Below are positions 27,092-36,609 of a DNA stretch of 64,000 nucleotides, one piece after another. How positions within the stretch are numbered: position 1 is the first letter of the stretch; each line of letters begins with the position of its first letter. Origin of the DNA: Candidatus Rifleibacteriota bacterium (GTDB taxonomy: Bacteria > Muiribacteriota > Ozemobacteria > Ozemobacterales > Ozemobacteraceae); contig JANJUX010000011.1 in the NCBI GenBank assembly GCA_024710355.1, positions 62,001 through 126,000 of the forward strand. The letters run 5' to 3'. The notes under the pieces were generated by a model. The model ran no database searches. It saw nothing but the letters and a program-made list of their open reading frames with translations, and was not told the DNA's origin. Made by a program: the position numbers and the translations under genes.

Positions 27092-29977
27092 ATGTCTGTT
27101 TGTGCAAAGTCTGTCGACGGCACGGGATGCTCGATAACGAGAGCTGTGCTTTATGTCTGCCTGATTATCTTTCCATTCATCATTCTTTATATTGAAATGG
27201 AAAGGTTTTTCGCGCTCGAAATTGCCGATCGGCGCAGCGAAATTTTTGATAAAGCCGGCCGGCAGCTGCTCAGATTCAGCGAATATACAGATGATGCAAG
27301 GTTTTTCCATCTGCTGCTGCAGAAAAGCTTTGCGGCAGAAGCGACTAAAAAAGACACGGAAGCCTGGGTTGCCGGGCGGTCACAGATGCTTAAAAAGCTC
27401 TTTCCCGAAACCTTCACATTCATTTTCTGGGATAAAAGCGGCAATCTGATGGCGTCGGCTTCTGATGACACGCGTTTCAGCTTTCTTTCAAAAAAGTTGA
27501 ACGTTCTTCTCGGAACAATAAGGCGCGAAACCATCGCCGGCGCACATACAGAAGATGGTTTTAGCGAAAAATTTGCTGGTGACATGCGTCTGCTCAGGCA
27601 GTTTCTGGGGCCATTTGCTACGCCGGAGGTTCTGGTTAAGCCATTTCTCAATGACGCCTCTGCCGGCTGTTTTCAACTGCACGCCAGAGGTGACAGAGTT
27701 CTTGGCTGGTATTCAGCCTGCGATGACTTTTCGGTTCTTGTGTATGTTTCGGACAAGATCAGAGGTCGACTGAGCGGCCCCGATTTTCTGCAAAAACAGC
27801 TGAAGGGCAGAATGCCGGGGATCGACTTCATTCTCATCGATGAACATCAGCAAGAACTTGTTCCGCCGCAGGCAGCGTCCATGAACAGCCGGGTTTTTCT
27901 GAATTTCGGCAAGTTCCGCCAGCTGGTGCCGGTAGAGCAGCTTGAGTCCGACGGCGATTACTTCAACTATCAGCAGCTCAACCAGAGATGGTGGGTTGCG
28001 GCGGTGCTTCGGCGCGATCTGTTCGAAAGCGTTTCGACAACGACCGGCCGCTTTATGGCCAGAATTTTTATATGCTTTGTATTGATCAGCTTTGTTTTAT
28101 CCTGCTACTTTATGGTGCACGATAACCCGTTGCACTCAGTAAAAACAAGGCTTGTGGCCATTTTTGCCTATATCGTTTTTATTCCGGCTCTTGTTTTTAC
28201 AGTCGTCAGTTTTGATTCCCTGAAGCAGAAAGAAAAGCAGGTTTTGACCGAAAAAGCGGTCGAGGCGTTTCAGTATCTGACTTCTGTCGATAATCAGTTC
28301 AGAGGCTTTTTGCACGCGAAAGCCCGCGAATTGAACCGGACTTTCGCAGGCTTTTTCCCTCATGGGTCTGAGGGTTTTGACGATGCATTTCTTGCATCGG
28401 CTGCGGCTTCTATAAAGGCCCGGTTCAGCCCGGACACCTTTGTTTTCTCTGATGCGTCCGGTGGCGACCTTCTCAAAGCTGCCTATTCAAAGACGATCAA
28501 AGATGATTTTTTGAGAAAAACCGCTGCCCGTGAACTGCTAACTTACCTCAACTGCAATGTCACAAACCAGTATAACCCTGACGATGGCATTGCTAACGGG
28601 TTTGCCCGGAGTTTTTCAGAGAATCATCAGAAATTTCTACCGTTCACTCTCGGTAATACAACCTATCTGGCATACTTGAATACCCTGAGAAAATCAGGCT
28701 CTGGAGAGTATCGTCACGTGATGCAGCTTTTTTGGCCCGAAAAACAGGTGCACTATGAATATTTGCAGACTGTTATTGCTGCTTCGGCCGGGCAGAAGCA
28801 GATGCGGATTTTTTTCGCAGTGCCGGATATGGGAAAAGCTTTTCCGGAATCTGCTGATCTGCCAGAGCTGGGAGCGTTTTTTGAGAAGATTCTTAAGCAC
28901 GGCCCCTCGCAACAGAAATTGACCGGTCTCAATGGCAGAACTTATCTGGCCTTCGGTCAGGGCGGCACCAACGTTAATTCGGCCATTATGGCAGTCGTCG
29001 TTGACAGTGAGATTCTGAACCGAGAGATCGGGCGCTTCAGAAAAAATCTCTGGATCATGGCTGGTTTGAGTCTGTTGATGACGATGAGTCTTTTTCATAT
29101 TCTCGGCTATTACCTGATTCTGCCGATCAATGCTCTGGCAGACGGGGTTGAGAAGGTTAAACAGAGAAATTATTCGCACCGCATCGATCTGCCATTCGAC
29201 AACGAATTCGGACAACTGGGCAAATCAATCGACCGCTCTCTAGAAAACCTGCAGGAACTCGAAATTGCCAGAAATGTTCAGGAAAGCCTGATTCCGCAGC
29301 AGTCGCTTGCTTTTGGCCCCTTCTGTATTGCTGCCAGAACCCGTATCATGACCACACTTGGTGGTGATTACTTCGACTTTGTCGTAGATGCCGGAAATAA
29401 TCTGACGGTTCTGATGGCGGATGTGGCCGGGCATGGTGTTCAGGCAGGTCTGCTGATGGCGATGGCCAAGAGTGTTCTTTTGCTGAATAATACCGACCGG
29501 GTCGAACCGGAAAGACTCATGGAAGGGCTGAACCGAACTTTCTGCACGCTGAGAAAGGCTGAAATCAGCACCATGATGACCGGTCAGGTCGTTCATATCA
29601 GTCGCGAGCACGCGATAAGCTTTTTCAATGCCGGGCACTGCCCACCTCTTATCATCTCTGAAGGCGGCAATACAACGAGATTGCTCGAATGTCACTCTTT
29701 GCCATACGGTTTTTCGGCAAAGCGAAAATTTTCTGGCGCGCCTGTCGCCCTGCAGCCCGGCGAAACCATGCTTCTCTATTCAGACGGAATAATTGAATGC
29801 GTTAATTCCAACCGTGAGTTGCTTGGCATGGATGGCTTCAGAAGCGCTGCCATGAAAGCATGGAACGAAAGCCCCGAGGTTTTTCTTGAAAATCTTTTCA
29901 GGATATTCGATGCCTGGGCAGTTTCGCAGCAGGATGACATCAGCTTCGTGCTGATAAGATACGGGAAAAGCCAATGA
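27092..29977 (+). CDS. Membrane receptor-type SpoIIE phosphatase with HAMP
   Basis: 961 aa; several TM segments flanking two extracytoplasmic regions; HAMP; VLMADVAGHGVQAGLLMAMAK, LLYSDGIIE, QQDDISFVLI. Confidence 0.85.
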   Translation: MSVCAKSVDGTGCSITRAVLYVCLIIFPFIILYIEMERFFALEIADRRSEIFDKAGRQLLRFSEYTDDARFFHLLLQKSFAAEATKKDTEAWVAGRSQMLKKLFPETFTFIFWDKSGNLMASASDDTRFSFLSKKLNVLLGTIRRETIAGAHTEDGFSEKFAGDMRLLRQFLGPFATPEVLVKPFLNDASAGCFQLHARGDRVLGWYSACDDFSVLVYVSDKIRGRLSGPDFLQKQLKGRMPGIDFILIDEHQQELVPPQAASMNSRVFLNFGKFRQLVPVEQLESDGDYFNYQQLNQRWWVAAVLRRDLFESVSTTTGRFMARIFICFVLISFVLSCYFMVHDNPLHSVKTRLVAIFAYIVFIPALVFTVVSFDSLKQKEKQVLTEKAVEAFQYLTSVDNQFRGFLHAKARELNRTFAGFFPHGSEGFDDAFLASAAASIKARFSPDTFVFSDASGGDLLKAAYSKTIKDDFLRKTAARELLTYLNCNVTNQYNPDDGIANGFARSFSENHQKFLPFTLGNTTYLAYLNTLRKSGSGEYRHVMQLFWPEKQVHYEYLQTVIAASAGQKQMRIFFAVPDMGKAFPESADLPELGAFFEKILKHGPSQQKLTGLNGRTYLAFGQGGTNVNSAIMAVVVDSEILNREIGRFRKNLWIMAGLSLLMTMSLFHILGYYLILPINALADGVEKVKQRNYSHRIDLPFDNEFGQLGKSIDRSLENLQELEIARNVQESLIPQQSLAFGPFCIAARTRIMTTLGGDYFDFVVDAGNNLTVLMADVAGHGVQAGLLMAMAKSVLLLNNTDRVEPERLMEGLNRTFCTLRKAEISTMMTGQVVHISREHAISFFNAGHCPPLIISEGGNTTRLLECHSLPYGFSAKRKFSGAPVALQPGETMLLYSDGIIECVNSNRELLGMDGFRSAAMKAWNESPEVFLENLFRIFDAWAVSQQDDISFVLIRYGKSQ

Positions 29978-32913
29978 CTGAAAAAAATCGGGTTGCATCA
30001 TACAAATTCATCGGTTCGATGATTTTTATCGGTTTTCTGATGCCGGTAATCGCTTTCTGGCTTATAACTTCATTCTTTGCCGAACAGAAAGCTGAGGCCG
30101 AACTGCTGACCTTCAGAAATCTTGCCGATGCGACGGCTCAACAACTTGAACCCCGCTCAGACAATTCTGAATTCTGGTGCCACGAGCTGAACCGGCATTT
30201 TGCCTCGGCAGAAAACATTGATAAATTTGCCGCCGGTCTGAAACTTCTTGCAGAAAAGCACCGCGAAAACATCAGCTGGATTGTCTGGAATAGGGACAAT
30301 CAGGTTGTTGCCAGAAACATTGTCAGCCATCATTCTGATGCCAGCTGGAACAGGGTCGGAAAGATTCTGAGAGAGGCGTCGAAGGCCTGGTATCTTGATA
30401 TCGATAAGGCTGATGACGGTTTTGTTCGCTCGGTTCTCGGTGAACATCTGCAGACAAAAACCTTTGGCCGTGCAACTTTCAGAAATAACCCGTCTCTCAA
30501 CAGTCTGTCGTTTTTTCGCCCGGCGGGCAGCTTCTGGGCTGATTTCAATGAGAAGTCGGGGGCGATAGTTCTTTTTCCGCCGGGAATAGAAAAGAAAAAT
30601 CACGGGATAAAAGAATTTCTCAAAGAGTTTGATCTCGTTGGCAGCCATATTGCTCTTGGCAAAGAGGGCTTTTTCTTTTCGAATATGCCAGAACAGACGC
30701 CTGATAAACTTTGGCAGCTTAAAAAAACTTTTATTGCAGGTGCACCGGAAGTTTATCATGGTGCCGCGGGGGTTTATACGGGCAGATTCGTCGGCAAAGA
30801 CCTGTTCTTCTGTCTGTTCAAGGGCATCGATAAAAATTCTGCCGGACGCGGCACTTTGCTTTTTTCGCTGATTCTGGCCTTCTTCTGGGCCCTTGCCTTT
30901 AACCGTATTCTACATGAAAAGCCGCATGCGGGTATCAGTATCAGATACGTTGTCATCGCCATCATCACCTGTTCGAATATTTTTCCGTTGCTGATCATGG
31001 GTATTCTCGGGCAGCAGTATGTCGAACAGAAACGCCAGATACTCATTGAAGAGCGTCGCAGTGACGCCGTGAAGTTTTTGCGGCAGATCGAAGGCGAATT
31101 TGTTGCGGCGACCCATAAAATCAAAAATTTTGCCATTCAACAGATTGATCAGCTTGGAGAAACTCTTCGTCACGAGCCCATTTCGCTCGAAAATACCATC
31201 AGTTTCAGGAAGAGCATGGCCAGGGTCGAAGGCAAATTTATGGTTGTGGCGAGCACCACATATCCTTCGATCAGCGATGTCGTGTTTATGGGTAAAGATA
31301 AGGCTTTTGCTCTTGAAAATCTTGATCCATCAAGTGAACTGTCACTTGAATTTATCGAAACGGCTGATAAAAGCCAATTGGATCGGGTTAAGCTCAATCA
31401 GACAATGTGCAAGTGTGGTGCCGCCTTTATCGCCTTTTATAACGGCAGCAGCCTTGCCGAGCAGGTGCTTACCGAAGTTGAACTCATTATCGAAGCTATT
31501 TTTCAGTCGAAATTGCATGCAACCTTTCATAAATTTCTCAGGCTTCTCGAAAATGTTGAGCATATCGGCATGGGGACTGAAAAACATCCGACCTTCATGC
31601 ATTTTCTCTCGTTCAACTCAGAGAATCTGGCTGATTACCTGTTTATGTTTCATTTCAACCAGCGCGTTCATGCCGAAAATTATATGACCGGCATGCGTTC
31701 TCTTTTTCGAAGAAATATCCATGGCATCAGGGTTGTTTATTCTCAAGGACAGAACCTCAAAAACCTCGAAATTGCTCCATTTACCGAAAGGCTTAAATTA
31801 AGAGAATTATTTGCCAGATTAACTTCTTTTCCGCAGCCGCAGGCTGAATTGGTAGACCTTGACGGCCAAACCTGGGTGTCTGTCGGCTTTGTCAGCAAAA
31901 TTATTGGCGATAACAGCTTGATTGCGCTGTCTCCCACCGGAGAAATTGAAAGACTTCTCAGTATTGAAAAACGTCAGCTTTTCGGCATCATGCTGATAAA
32001 CATTCTTCTCGTGGCCGGAATCACCCTGATTTTTGTGCAGACGCTCATTAAGCCGGTAAACTTGCTTCAGACCGGTACCGAAGCGATCAGAAGCCGCAAC
32101 TTCGCTTTCAGAATTCCCTGGTCTGGCAAAGATGAATTCGGCAGAATGGCCCGCGTTTTCAACAGTGCCCTTGCCGACCTTCAGGAAATGAGCCTGGCCC
32201 GCGATGTTCAGCAGCAGCTTTTCCCGAAGCAGCAGGTCGAAACCGGCCATTATGATCTTTTTTGCAAGACTCTCACCATGGCCGATCTTGGTGGCGATTA
32301 TCTCGATACTTTTCAGCTCGACGATGAAAAATTCGTGATGGTACTTGGCGATGTTGCCGGGCACGGGGTCGGCGCCGCCATGATTATGGCAATGGCCAAG
32401 TCTGCGATGCTTAATTCCACCGAACTTCTCGACCGGCCGGCTGAGCTTCTAAACCGTCTGCATGATCTGATTTATCGCACCAAAAGCAAAAAACAGAAAA
32501 AAATCATGACGTTTCAATATGTCATGGTCGACACCCGAGAACATAAGGTCGTTTTCTCGAACGCCGGTGGCTGTAACCCTTATATCGTCAGATTGCAAAG
32601 CGGAGCCGTTGAAGAGCTTACCGTTCCCGGTGCCGCTCTGGGCTCATTTAAAAATGCGAAGTTCAATCAGTGTGAGATAAATCTTGAGCCAGGTGACTCG
32701 ATCGTTCTTTATACCGACGGTCTGGTTGAATCACGAAATGGTCAGGGTGAAGAACTCGGCTATGAAAAATTTAAGAACCTGCTGCGCGAAAACCACAGCA
32801 GCGGCAGCCAGCAGTTCTATGAGCGGATAATGGCCGCCAACCGCCTGTGGCGCCAGAATCAGCCACCACAGGATGACTACAGCCTCATGATTCTCAGCCG
32901 CCGCCCCGGTTGA
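29974..32913 (+). CDS. Membrane receptor-type SpoIIE phosphatase with HAMP, tandem paralog
   Basis: 979 aa; same layout; MVLGDVAGHGVGAAMIMAMAK, VLYTDGLVESRN, PQDDYSLMIL; ATGA overlap. Confidence 0.85.
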   Translation: MTEKNRVASYKFIGSMIFIGFLMPVIAFWLITSFFAEQKAEAELLTFRNLADATAQQLEPRSDNSEFWCHELNRHFASAENIDKFAAGLKLLAEKHRENISWIVWNRDNQVVARNIVSHHSDASWNRVGKILREASKAWYLDIDKADDGFVRSVLGEHLQTKTFGRATFRNNPSLNSLSFFRPAGSFWADFNEKSGAIVLFPPGIEKKNHGIKEFLKEFDLVGSHIALGKEGFFFSNMPEQTPDKLWQLKKTFIAGAPEVYHGAAGVYTGRFVGKDLFFCLFKGIDKNSAGRGTLLFSLILAFFWALAFNRILHEKPHAGISIRYVVIAIITCSNIFPLLIMGILGQQYVEQKRQILIEERRSDAVKFLRQIEGEFVAATHKIKNFAIQQIDQLGETLRHEPISLENTISFRKSMARVEGKFMVVASTTYPSISDVVFMGKDKAFALENLDPSSELSLEFIETADKSQLDRVKLNQTMCKCGAAFIAFYNGSSLAEQVLTEVELIIEAIFQSKLHATFHKFLRLLENVEHIGMGTEKHPTFMHFLSFNSENLADYLFMFHFNQRVHAENYMTGMRSLFRRNIHGIRVVYSQGQNLKNLEIAPFTERLKLRELFARLTSFPQPQAELVDLDGQTWVSVGFVSKIIGDNSLIALSPTGEIERLLSIEKRQLFGIMLINILLVAGITLIFVQTLIKPVNLLQTGTEAIRSRNFAFRIPWSGKDEFGRMARVFNSALADLQEMSLARDVQQQLFPKQQVETGHYDLFCKTLTMADLGGDYLDTFQLDDEKFVMVLGDVAGHGVGAAMIMAMAKSAMLNSTELLDRPAELLNRLHDLIYRTKSKKQKKIMTFQYVMVDTREHKVVFSNAGGCNPYIVRLQSGAVEELTVPGAALGSFKNAKFNQCEINLEPGDSIVLYTDGLVESRNGQGEELGYEKFKNLLRENHSSGSQQFYERIMAANRLWRQNQPPQDDYSLMILSRRPG

Positions 32914-33012
32914 TGCTTTAAAACAACTGCCGGCGATTATTTTCATTATTCCGTTGTCAAAACCCGGGCGAAAGCATTAGGCTGATTCTGGTTACATCCA
33001 TATCTAAAGGCC

Positions 33013-34599
33013 ATGACAATTATGAAAAGAAACGCTTTTCTTTATTTGACTACCTTCATGTGCGGGGCGTCGATAATGGGCGTCGAGATCGCTTCTAGCC
33101 GCTTTATGGCACCGTATTTCGGCTCGTCGATGATCACCTGGACAATCATCATCGGCGTTATTCTTGTTGCCATCAGTCTTGGCAATTTCATTGGCGGCCG
33201 TATGGCCGATCATCAGAACCCTGAGAGTCGCCTATATCAGCTGATTCTCTGGGCCGCGATCTGGGTAGCCATGATTCCGGTTGTCGGCAAGCATATTATC
33301 GTGGCCATTTCGGGGTCTGCTATCGTTCTTTTTCCGGAAAATCCGATCCTGGTCGGCAGCTTTCTCGTCTGTGCCGTGCTTTTTGCAGTGCCGTGCCTGA
33401 TTCTTGGCGCCGCTTCGCCTTGTGTAATCAAGGTGGCAACCCGCAATCTCGATAACAATGGCCAGATTGCCGGCGAAATCTATGCTCTTTCGACGTTGGG
33501 CAGCATTTTTGGCACCTTTCTGCCGACCTTTTTGACGATTCCGACCCTTGGCACCAATCGTACATTCTTTCTCTTCGCCGGCATCCTGGCCCTGCTGGCC
33601 GTATTGAATGCACTGCGCAGCCGGCTTGGTGGCGCGAAACCCGGGGTTGCCCTTCTTCTGATTGTAGTTCTGGCGGTTACTCCTTCTTCTCCGTCTTTCG
33701 CCTTCTGGGAAAAACCCCTGTGCGAAGCCGAGTCGATCTATAACTACCTGCTGATCAATCAGAAAGACAACGTAACCACCCTGTCAACGCATGTTTTTCT
33801 CGGAGTGCAGTCGATGTACGCCCCTGATATGGGCCTTACCGATCTTTGCTATGATCTGGCACTGCTGTCACATTACTTTCTCAAACCGGCCGAAAAGCCA
33901 GAGAAGGTGCCGGTTCTGGTGCTTGGCTTCGCTACCGGCACTTTTGCCAAACTCTGCCGCAAATACTTTCCTGACAGCGAGATCGATGGCGTCGAGATTG
34001 ATCCCGGCATCGTCGAGGCCGGTCGCAAACACTTTGCGCTGACCGACGATGACGCCAGAGTTTTCGTCGATGACGGCCGGGCTTTTCTGACGAAGACCGA
34101 CAAAAAATACCGCATTATCTTTCTCGATGCCTTTCAGGACGTAACCTACCCGTTTCACATGGCTACCCGCGAATTTTTTCAGCAGTTGACGCGCAATCTC
34201 GCCGATGACGGGGTTCTCGTCATCAACGTCAATATGCGTTCGCAGATTAAACCCGATCTCGTGAGTTATCTGACCGGCACTCTGCAGGGAGTTTTTCCGA
34301 AGGTGATGCTCTGCACGCACCCCGATTACTACAATCGCGTCTTTTTCGTTTCACGCGACGGGCAGATTTTTGACAATTTCAAGGCCAATTTCGACGCTCT
34401 GCCGATCGATCACCCGCTGTTCAAGCTAACTCAGCGAGCTTTTCCCGGTCTCAGGGACGCCGAAAAGTCTGACCTGGTTCTCAGCGACGACCTCGCACCG
34501 GTTGAACTGATCGGCTTCAAGGTTCTTAATGAACAGCTGCGCACCGCTTTCCGCGAAGTTCTCGTCAGAACCATCCTGCAGCTCAAAGACGCCATTTAG
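33013..34599 (+). CDS. Fused-MFS/spermidine synthase family protein
   Basis: Membrane half GVEIASSRFMAPYFGSSMITWT; Rossmann half DSEIDGVEIDPGIVEAGRKHF...VFVDDGRAFL..IFLDAFQD. Confidence 0.85.
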   Translation: MTIMKRNAFLYLTTFMCGASIMGVEIASSRFMAPYFGSSMITWTIIIGVILVAISLGNFIGGRMADHQNPESRLYQLILWAAIWVAMIPVVGKHIIVAISGSAIVLFPENPILVGSFLVCAVLFAVPCLILGAASPCVIKVATRNLDNNGQIAGEIYALSTLGSIFGTFLPTFLTIPTLGTNRTFFLFAGILALLAVLNALRSRLGGAKPGVALLLIVVLAVTPSSPSFAFWEKPLCEAESIYNYLLINQKDNVTTLSTHVFLGVQSMYAPDMGLTDLCYDLALLSHYFLKPAEKPEKVPVLVLGFATGTFAKLCRKYFPDSEIDGVEIDPGIVEAGRKHFALTDDDARVFVDDGRAFLTKTDKKYRIIFLDAFQDVTYPFHMATREFFQQLTRNLADDGVLVINVNMRSQIKPDLVSYLTGTLQGVFPKVMLCTHPDYYNRVFFVSRDGQIFDNFKANFDALPIDHPLFKLTQRAFPGLRDAEKSDLVLSDDLAPVELIGFKVLNEQLRTAFREVLVRTILQLKDAI

Positions 34600-34612
34600 T
34601 AAACCGGTTGGA

Positions 34613-35536
34613 TTAATTGTGAAGGCTGGCGAAGTTGGCGATGCTTTTGAGGTCTCTGGTGAGAGGCCATTCATCGGATAATTGAGCGAGAATCTCGTTT
34701 TGGATTTCGGGGCTAAGACCCGCAAAATTGCGCGTCAGCTCTGAAGCTGTCGCTGCAAGGCGCTCCTGCCAGCGCAGAAAATCAGCTTCGTCTGCGGCTG
34801 TATTGAGTTTTTCGAGCCCGGCGCCGTAGGCTGCGGCCATGTTTTGCAGGTATTTTCCCTGCGGCTGATTATGTTCGCCGTTGCGGGTGATAATAATATC
34901 GATTTTATTTGATTTGTTGGATTTCATGGTGGTGCGATCGACCATGATTTCGAACCTCCAATGGCTTTCGCAGTCGAAAATAAACACACGTGGCGGCCAG
35001 GCATAATCATGGGTCTGGTTGATGTGAACATGAAAGTCATTGGCAGAGAGATTTTCAAAACCCTCTTTGAAAAAACCGCCAGCAACACAGATCTCGTCAT
35101 ACCAGCAGGTGTAGCTTGGTTCAAATTCAACGAAAACAATCCCATCTTCTATCTGCTTCATAGTATGATCGCGCAGAAAGGTAAAGATGGTTGGATCGGG
35201 CAGGTAAATAACGCTTTCGTAGTAATAGACGCCTTCTTTCAGCTCAATAGAACGGTAATTTGAGTTGTATCCCGGTGCCGACACCTCAATCGAGGCTTCA
35301 TTTTTATGGATCGAGATGCTGGCGGTGGCATTTTGAATCTCGGCTATCGGACTCATGCCGATAACCTGCAGTCTGAATCTGTATTCGCCACTGATGATCT
35401 GCAGAAATCTGTCTTCAGAACTCTTGTCTGTGGCCGAACAGATCAGACCGATAAAAAGGAACGCCGCGAGAAAACCGATAAATCTAACTCTGAACATTTT
35501 TTCCCTCCAGTTTTTTTTGCCCGTGAGCATGCTCAC
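34613..35536 (-). CDS. Secreted protein of unknown function, paralog of 21096-21749
   Basis: IEVSAPGYNSNYRSIELKEGVYYYESVIYLPDP; YAWPPRVFIFDCESHWRFEIMVDRTTM. Confidence 0.6.
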   Translation of the reverse strand: MSMLTGKKNWREKMFRVRFIGFLAAFLFIGLICSATDKSSEDRFLQIISGEYRFRLQVIGMSPIAEIQNATASISIHKNEASIEVSAPGYNSNYRSIELKEGVYYYESVIYLPDPTIFTFLRDHTMKQIEDGIVFVEFEPSYTCWYDEICVAGGFFKEGFENLSANDFHVHINQTHDYAWPPRVFIFDCESHWRFEIMVDRTTMKSNKSNKIDIIITRNGEHNQPQGKYLQNMAAAYGAGLEKLNTAADEADFLRWQERLAATASELTRNFAGLSPEIQNEILAQLSDEWPLTRDLKSIANFASLHN

Positions 35537-35632
35537 AGGTAAATCAACCGAAAAGCAAAAAAGGGAAAAAATATTTTAAAATTTTTGCCTGGCGCATTAT
35601 TGAGGTAGGCCGCTGAAAAAGGCCGACAGAAG

Positions 35633-36445
35633 CTACTTGACAGCTTCAATCATTAGATAGAGCCCATGAGTTGGCAAAAACATGCGGATCAGGTTCCTTG
35701 GCCACAGTTTTCTGGCAAGCCTGAGCAGCTTGCCCCCATGCCTCTGACCGGTGGCACCTTCAAGCAGGTCTCCGCAACTAAGCCTGACCTCAGTCCTGAC
35801 TTTTGAGAAGCGGTTGAAAACTTTGCAGGCCTGCTCGATCGTATAAGCTTTGGTTCCGGGGCTTTCAAGATACTGTGAATATATTTCAGACAGGGGTGTC
35901 TGCGGGCGACCTCGAAACAGCGCATATCTCAACCACAACATATAGCCGGTTAATGAAAAATAATGATAAATCATTATTTTCGCCCGGCCACCAGGCCGCA
36001 GAACTCGAAAAACCTCGTCTATGGCCTTTTCCGTGTCCGGAGAATGATGCAGAACACCCCAGGAATACACAATATCAAAGCTCTCATCAGCAAAGCTGAG
36101 GTTCTCTGCATCGCCGGCCTGCAGGTTGGAGCTTAAGCCCATGACCGAAAGCCGCCGCGCAGTATGCTCTACAGCACGGTCAGACAAATCTATGCCGCTC
36201 AGAGATCGAGGCCGGCTTTTTCCCCACTCGACATGATCTGCGCCCATTCCAACACCGATCTCAAGAATATCCTTATCTCGACCTGACTCAAAATCGGCAA
36301 AATCCTTTATGTAAGGCTCAAGTTGATAACGCCATCTTGCATGTGAATCGTAGAATTCTATGTCATCCTTGCCGGATGCATATACTTCACCACAGCTTCT
36401 GGCATTCCAGAAATCCTGAACCCGAAATTTCAAATTATCTGACAT
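35633..36445 (-). CDS. Class I SAM-dependent methyltransferase
   Basis: DILEIGVGMGADHVEW...LSFADESFDIVYSWGVLHHSPDTEKAIDEVFRVLRPGG. Confidence 0.85.
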   Translation of the reverse strand: MSDNLKFRVQDFWNARSCGEVYASGKDDIEFYDSHARWRYQLEPYIKDFADFESGRDKDILEIGVGMGADHVEWGKSRPRSLSGIDLSDRAVEHTARRLSVMGLSSNLQAGDAENLSFADESFDIVYSWGVLHHSPDTEKAIDEVFRVLRPGGRAKIMIYHYFSLTGYMLWLRYALFRGRPQTPLSEIYSQYLESPGTKAYTIEQACKVFNRFSKVRTEVRLSCGDLLEGATGQRHGGKLLRLARKLWPRNLIRMFLPTHGLYLMIEAVK

Positions 36446-36609
36446 TGTTTATTTTATGGTTCCAGATTGTAGAAAAAATCACTGATAATCGCGAAAAACA
36501 CTATAAGTGGCAAAAGAGCCCAGATTTGCCAGCACTTTAATAGAATCAAGCTAACCAGCAATCTGAGAAAAGTCAACAGTAATGGCCGAACAGATCCATT
36601 AAGCCCCTG

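Noticed and set aside
26913-27107. 64-aa minus-strand ORF upstream of the SpoIIE receptor
   Set aside because: Overlaps the operator/leader and the 27092 gene start; no RBS
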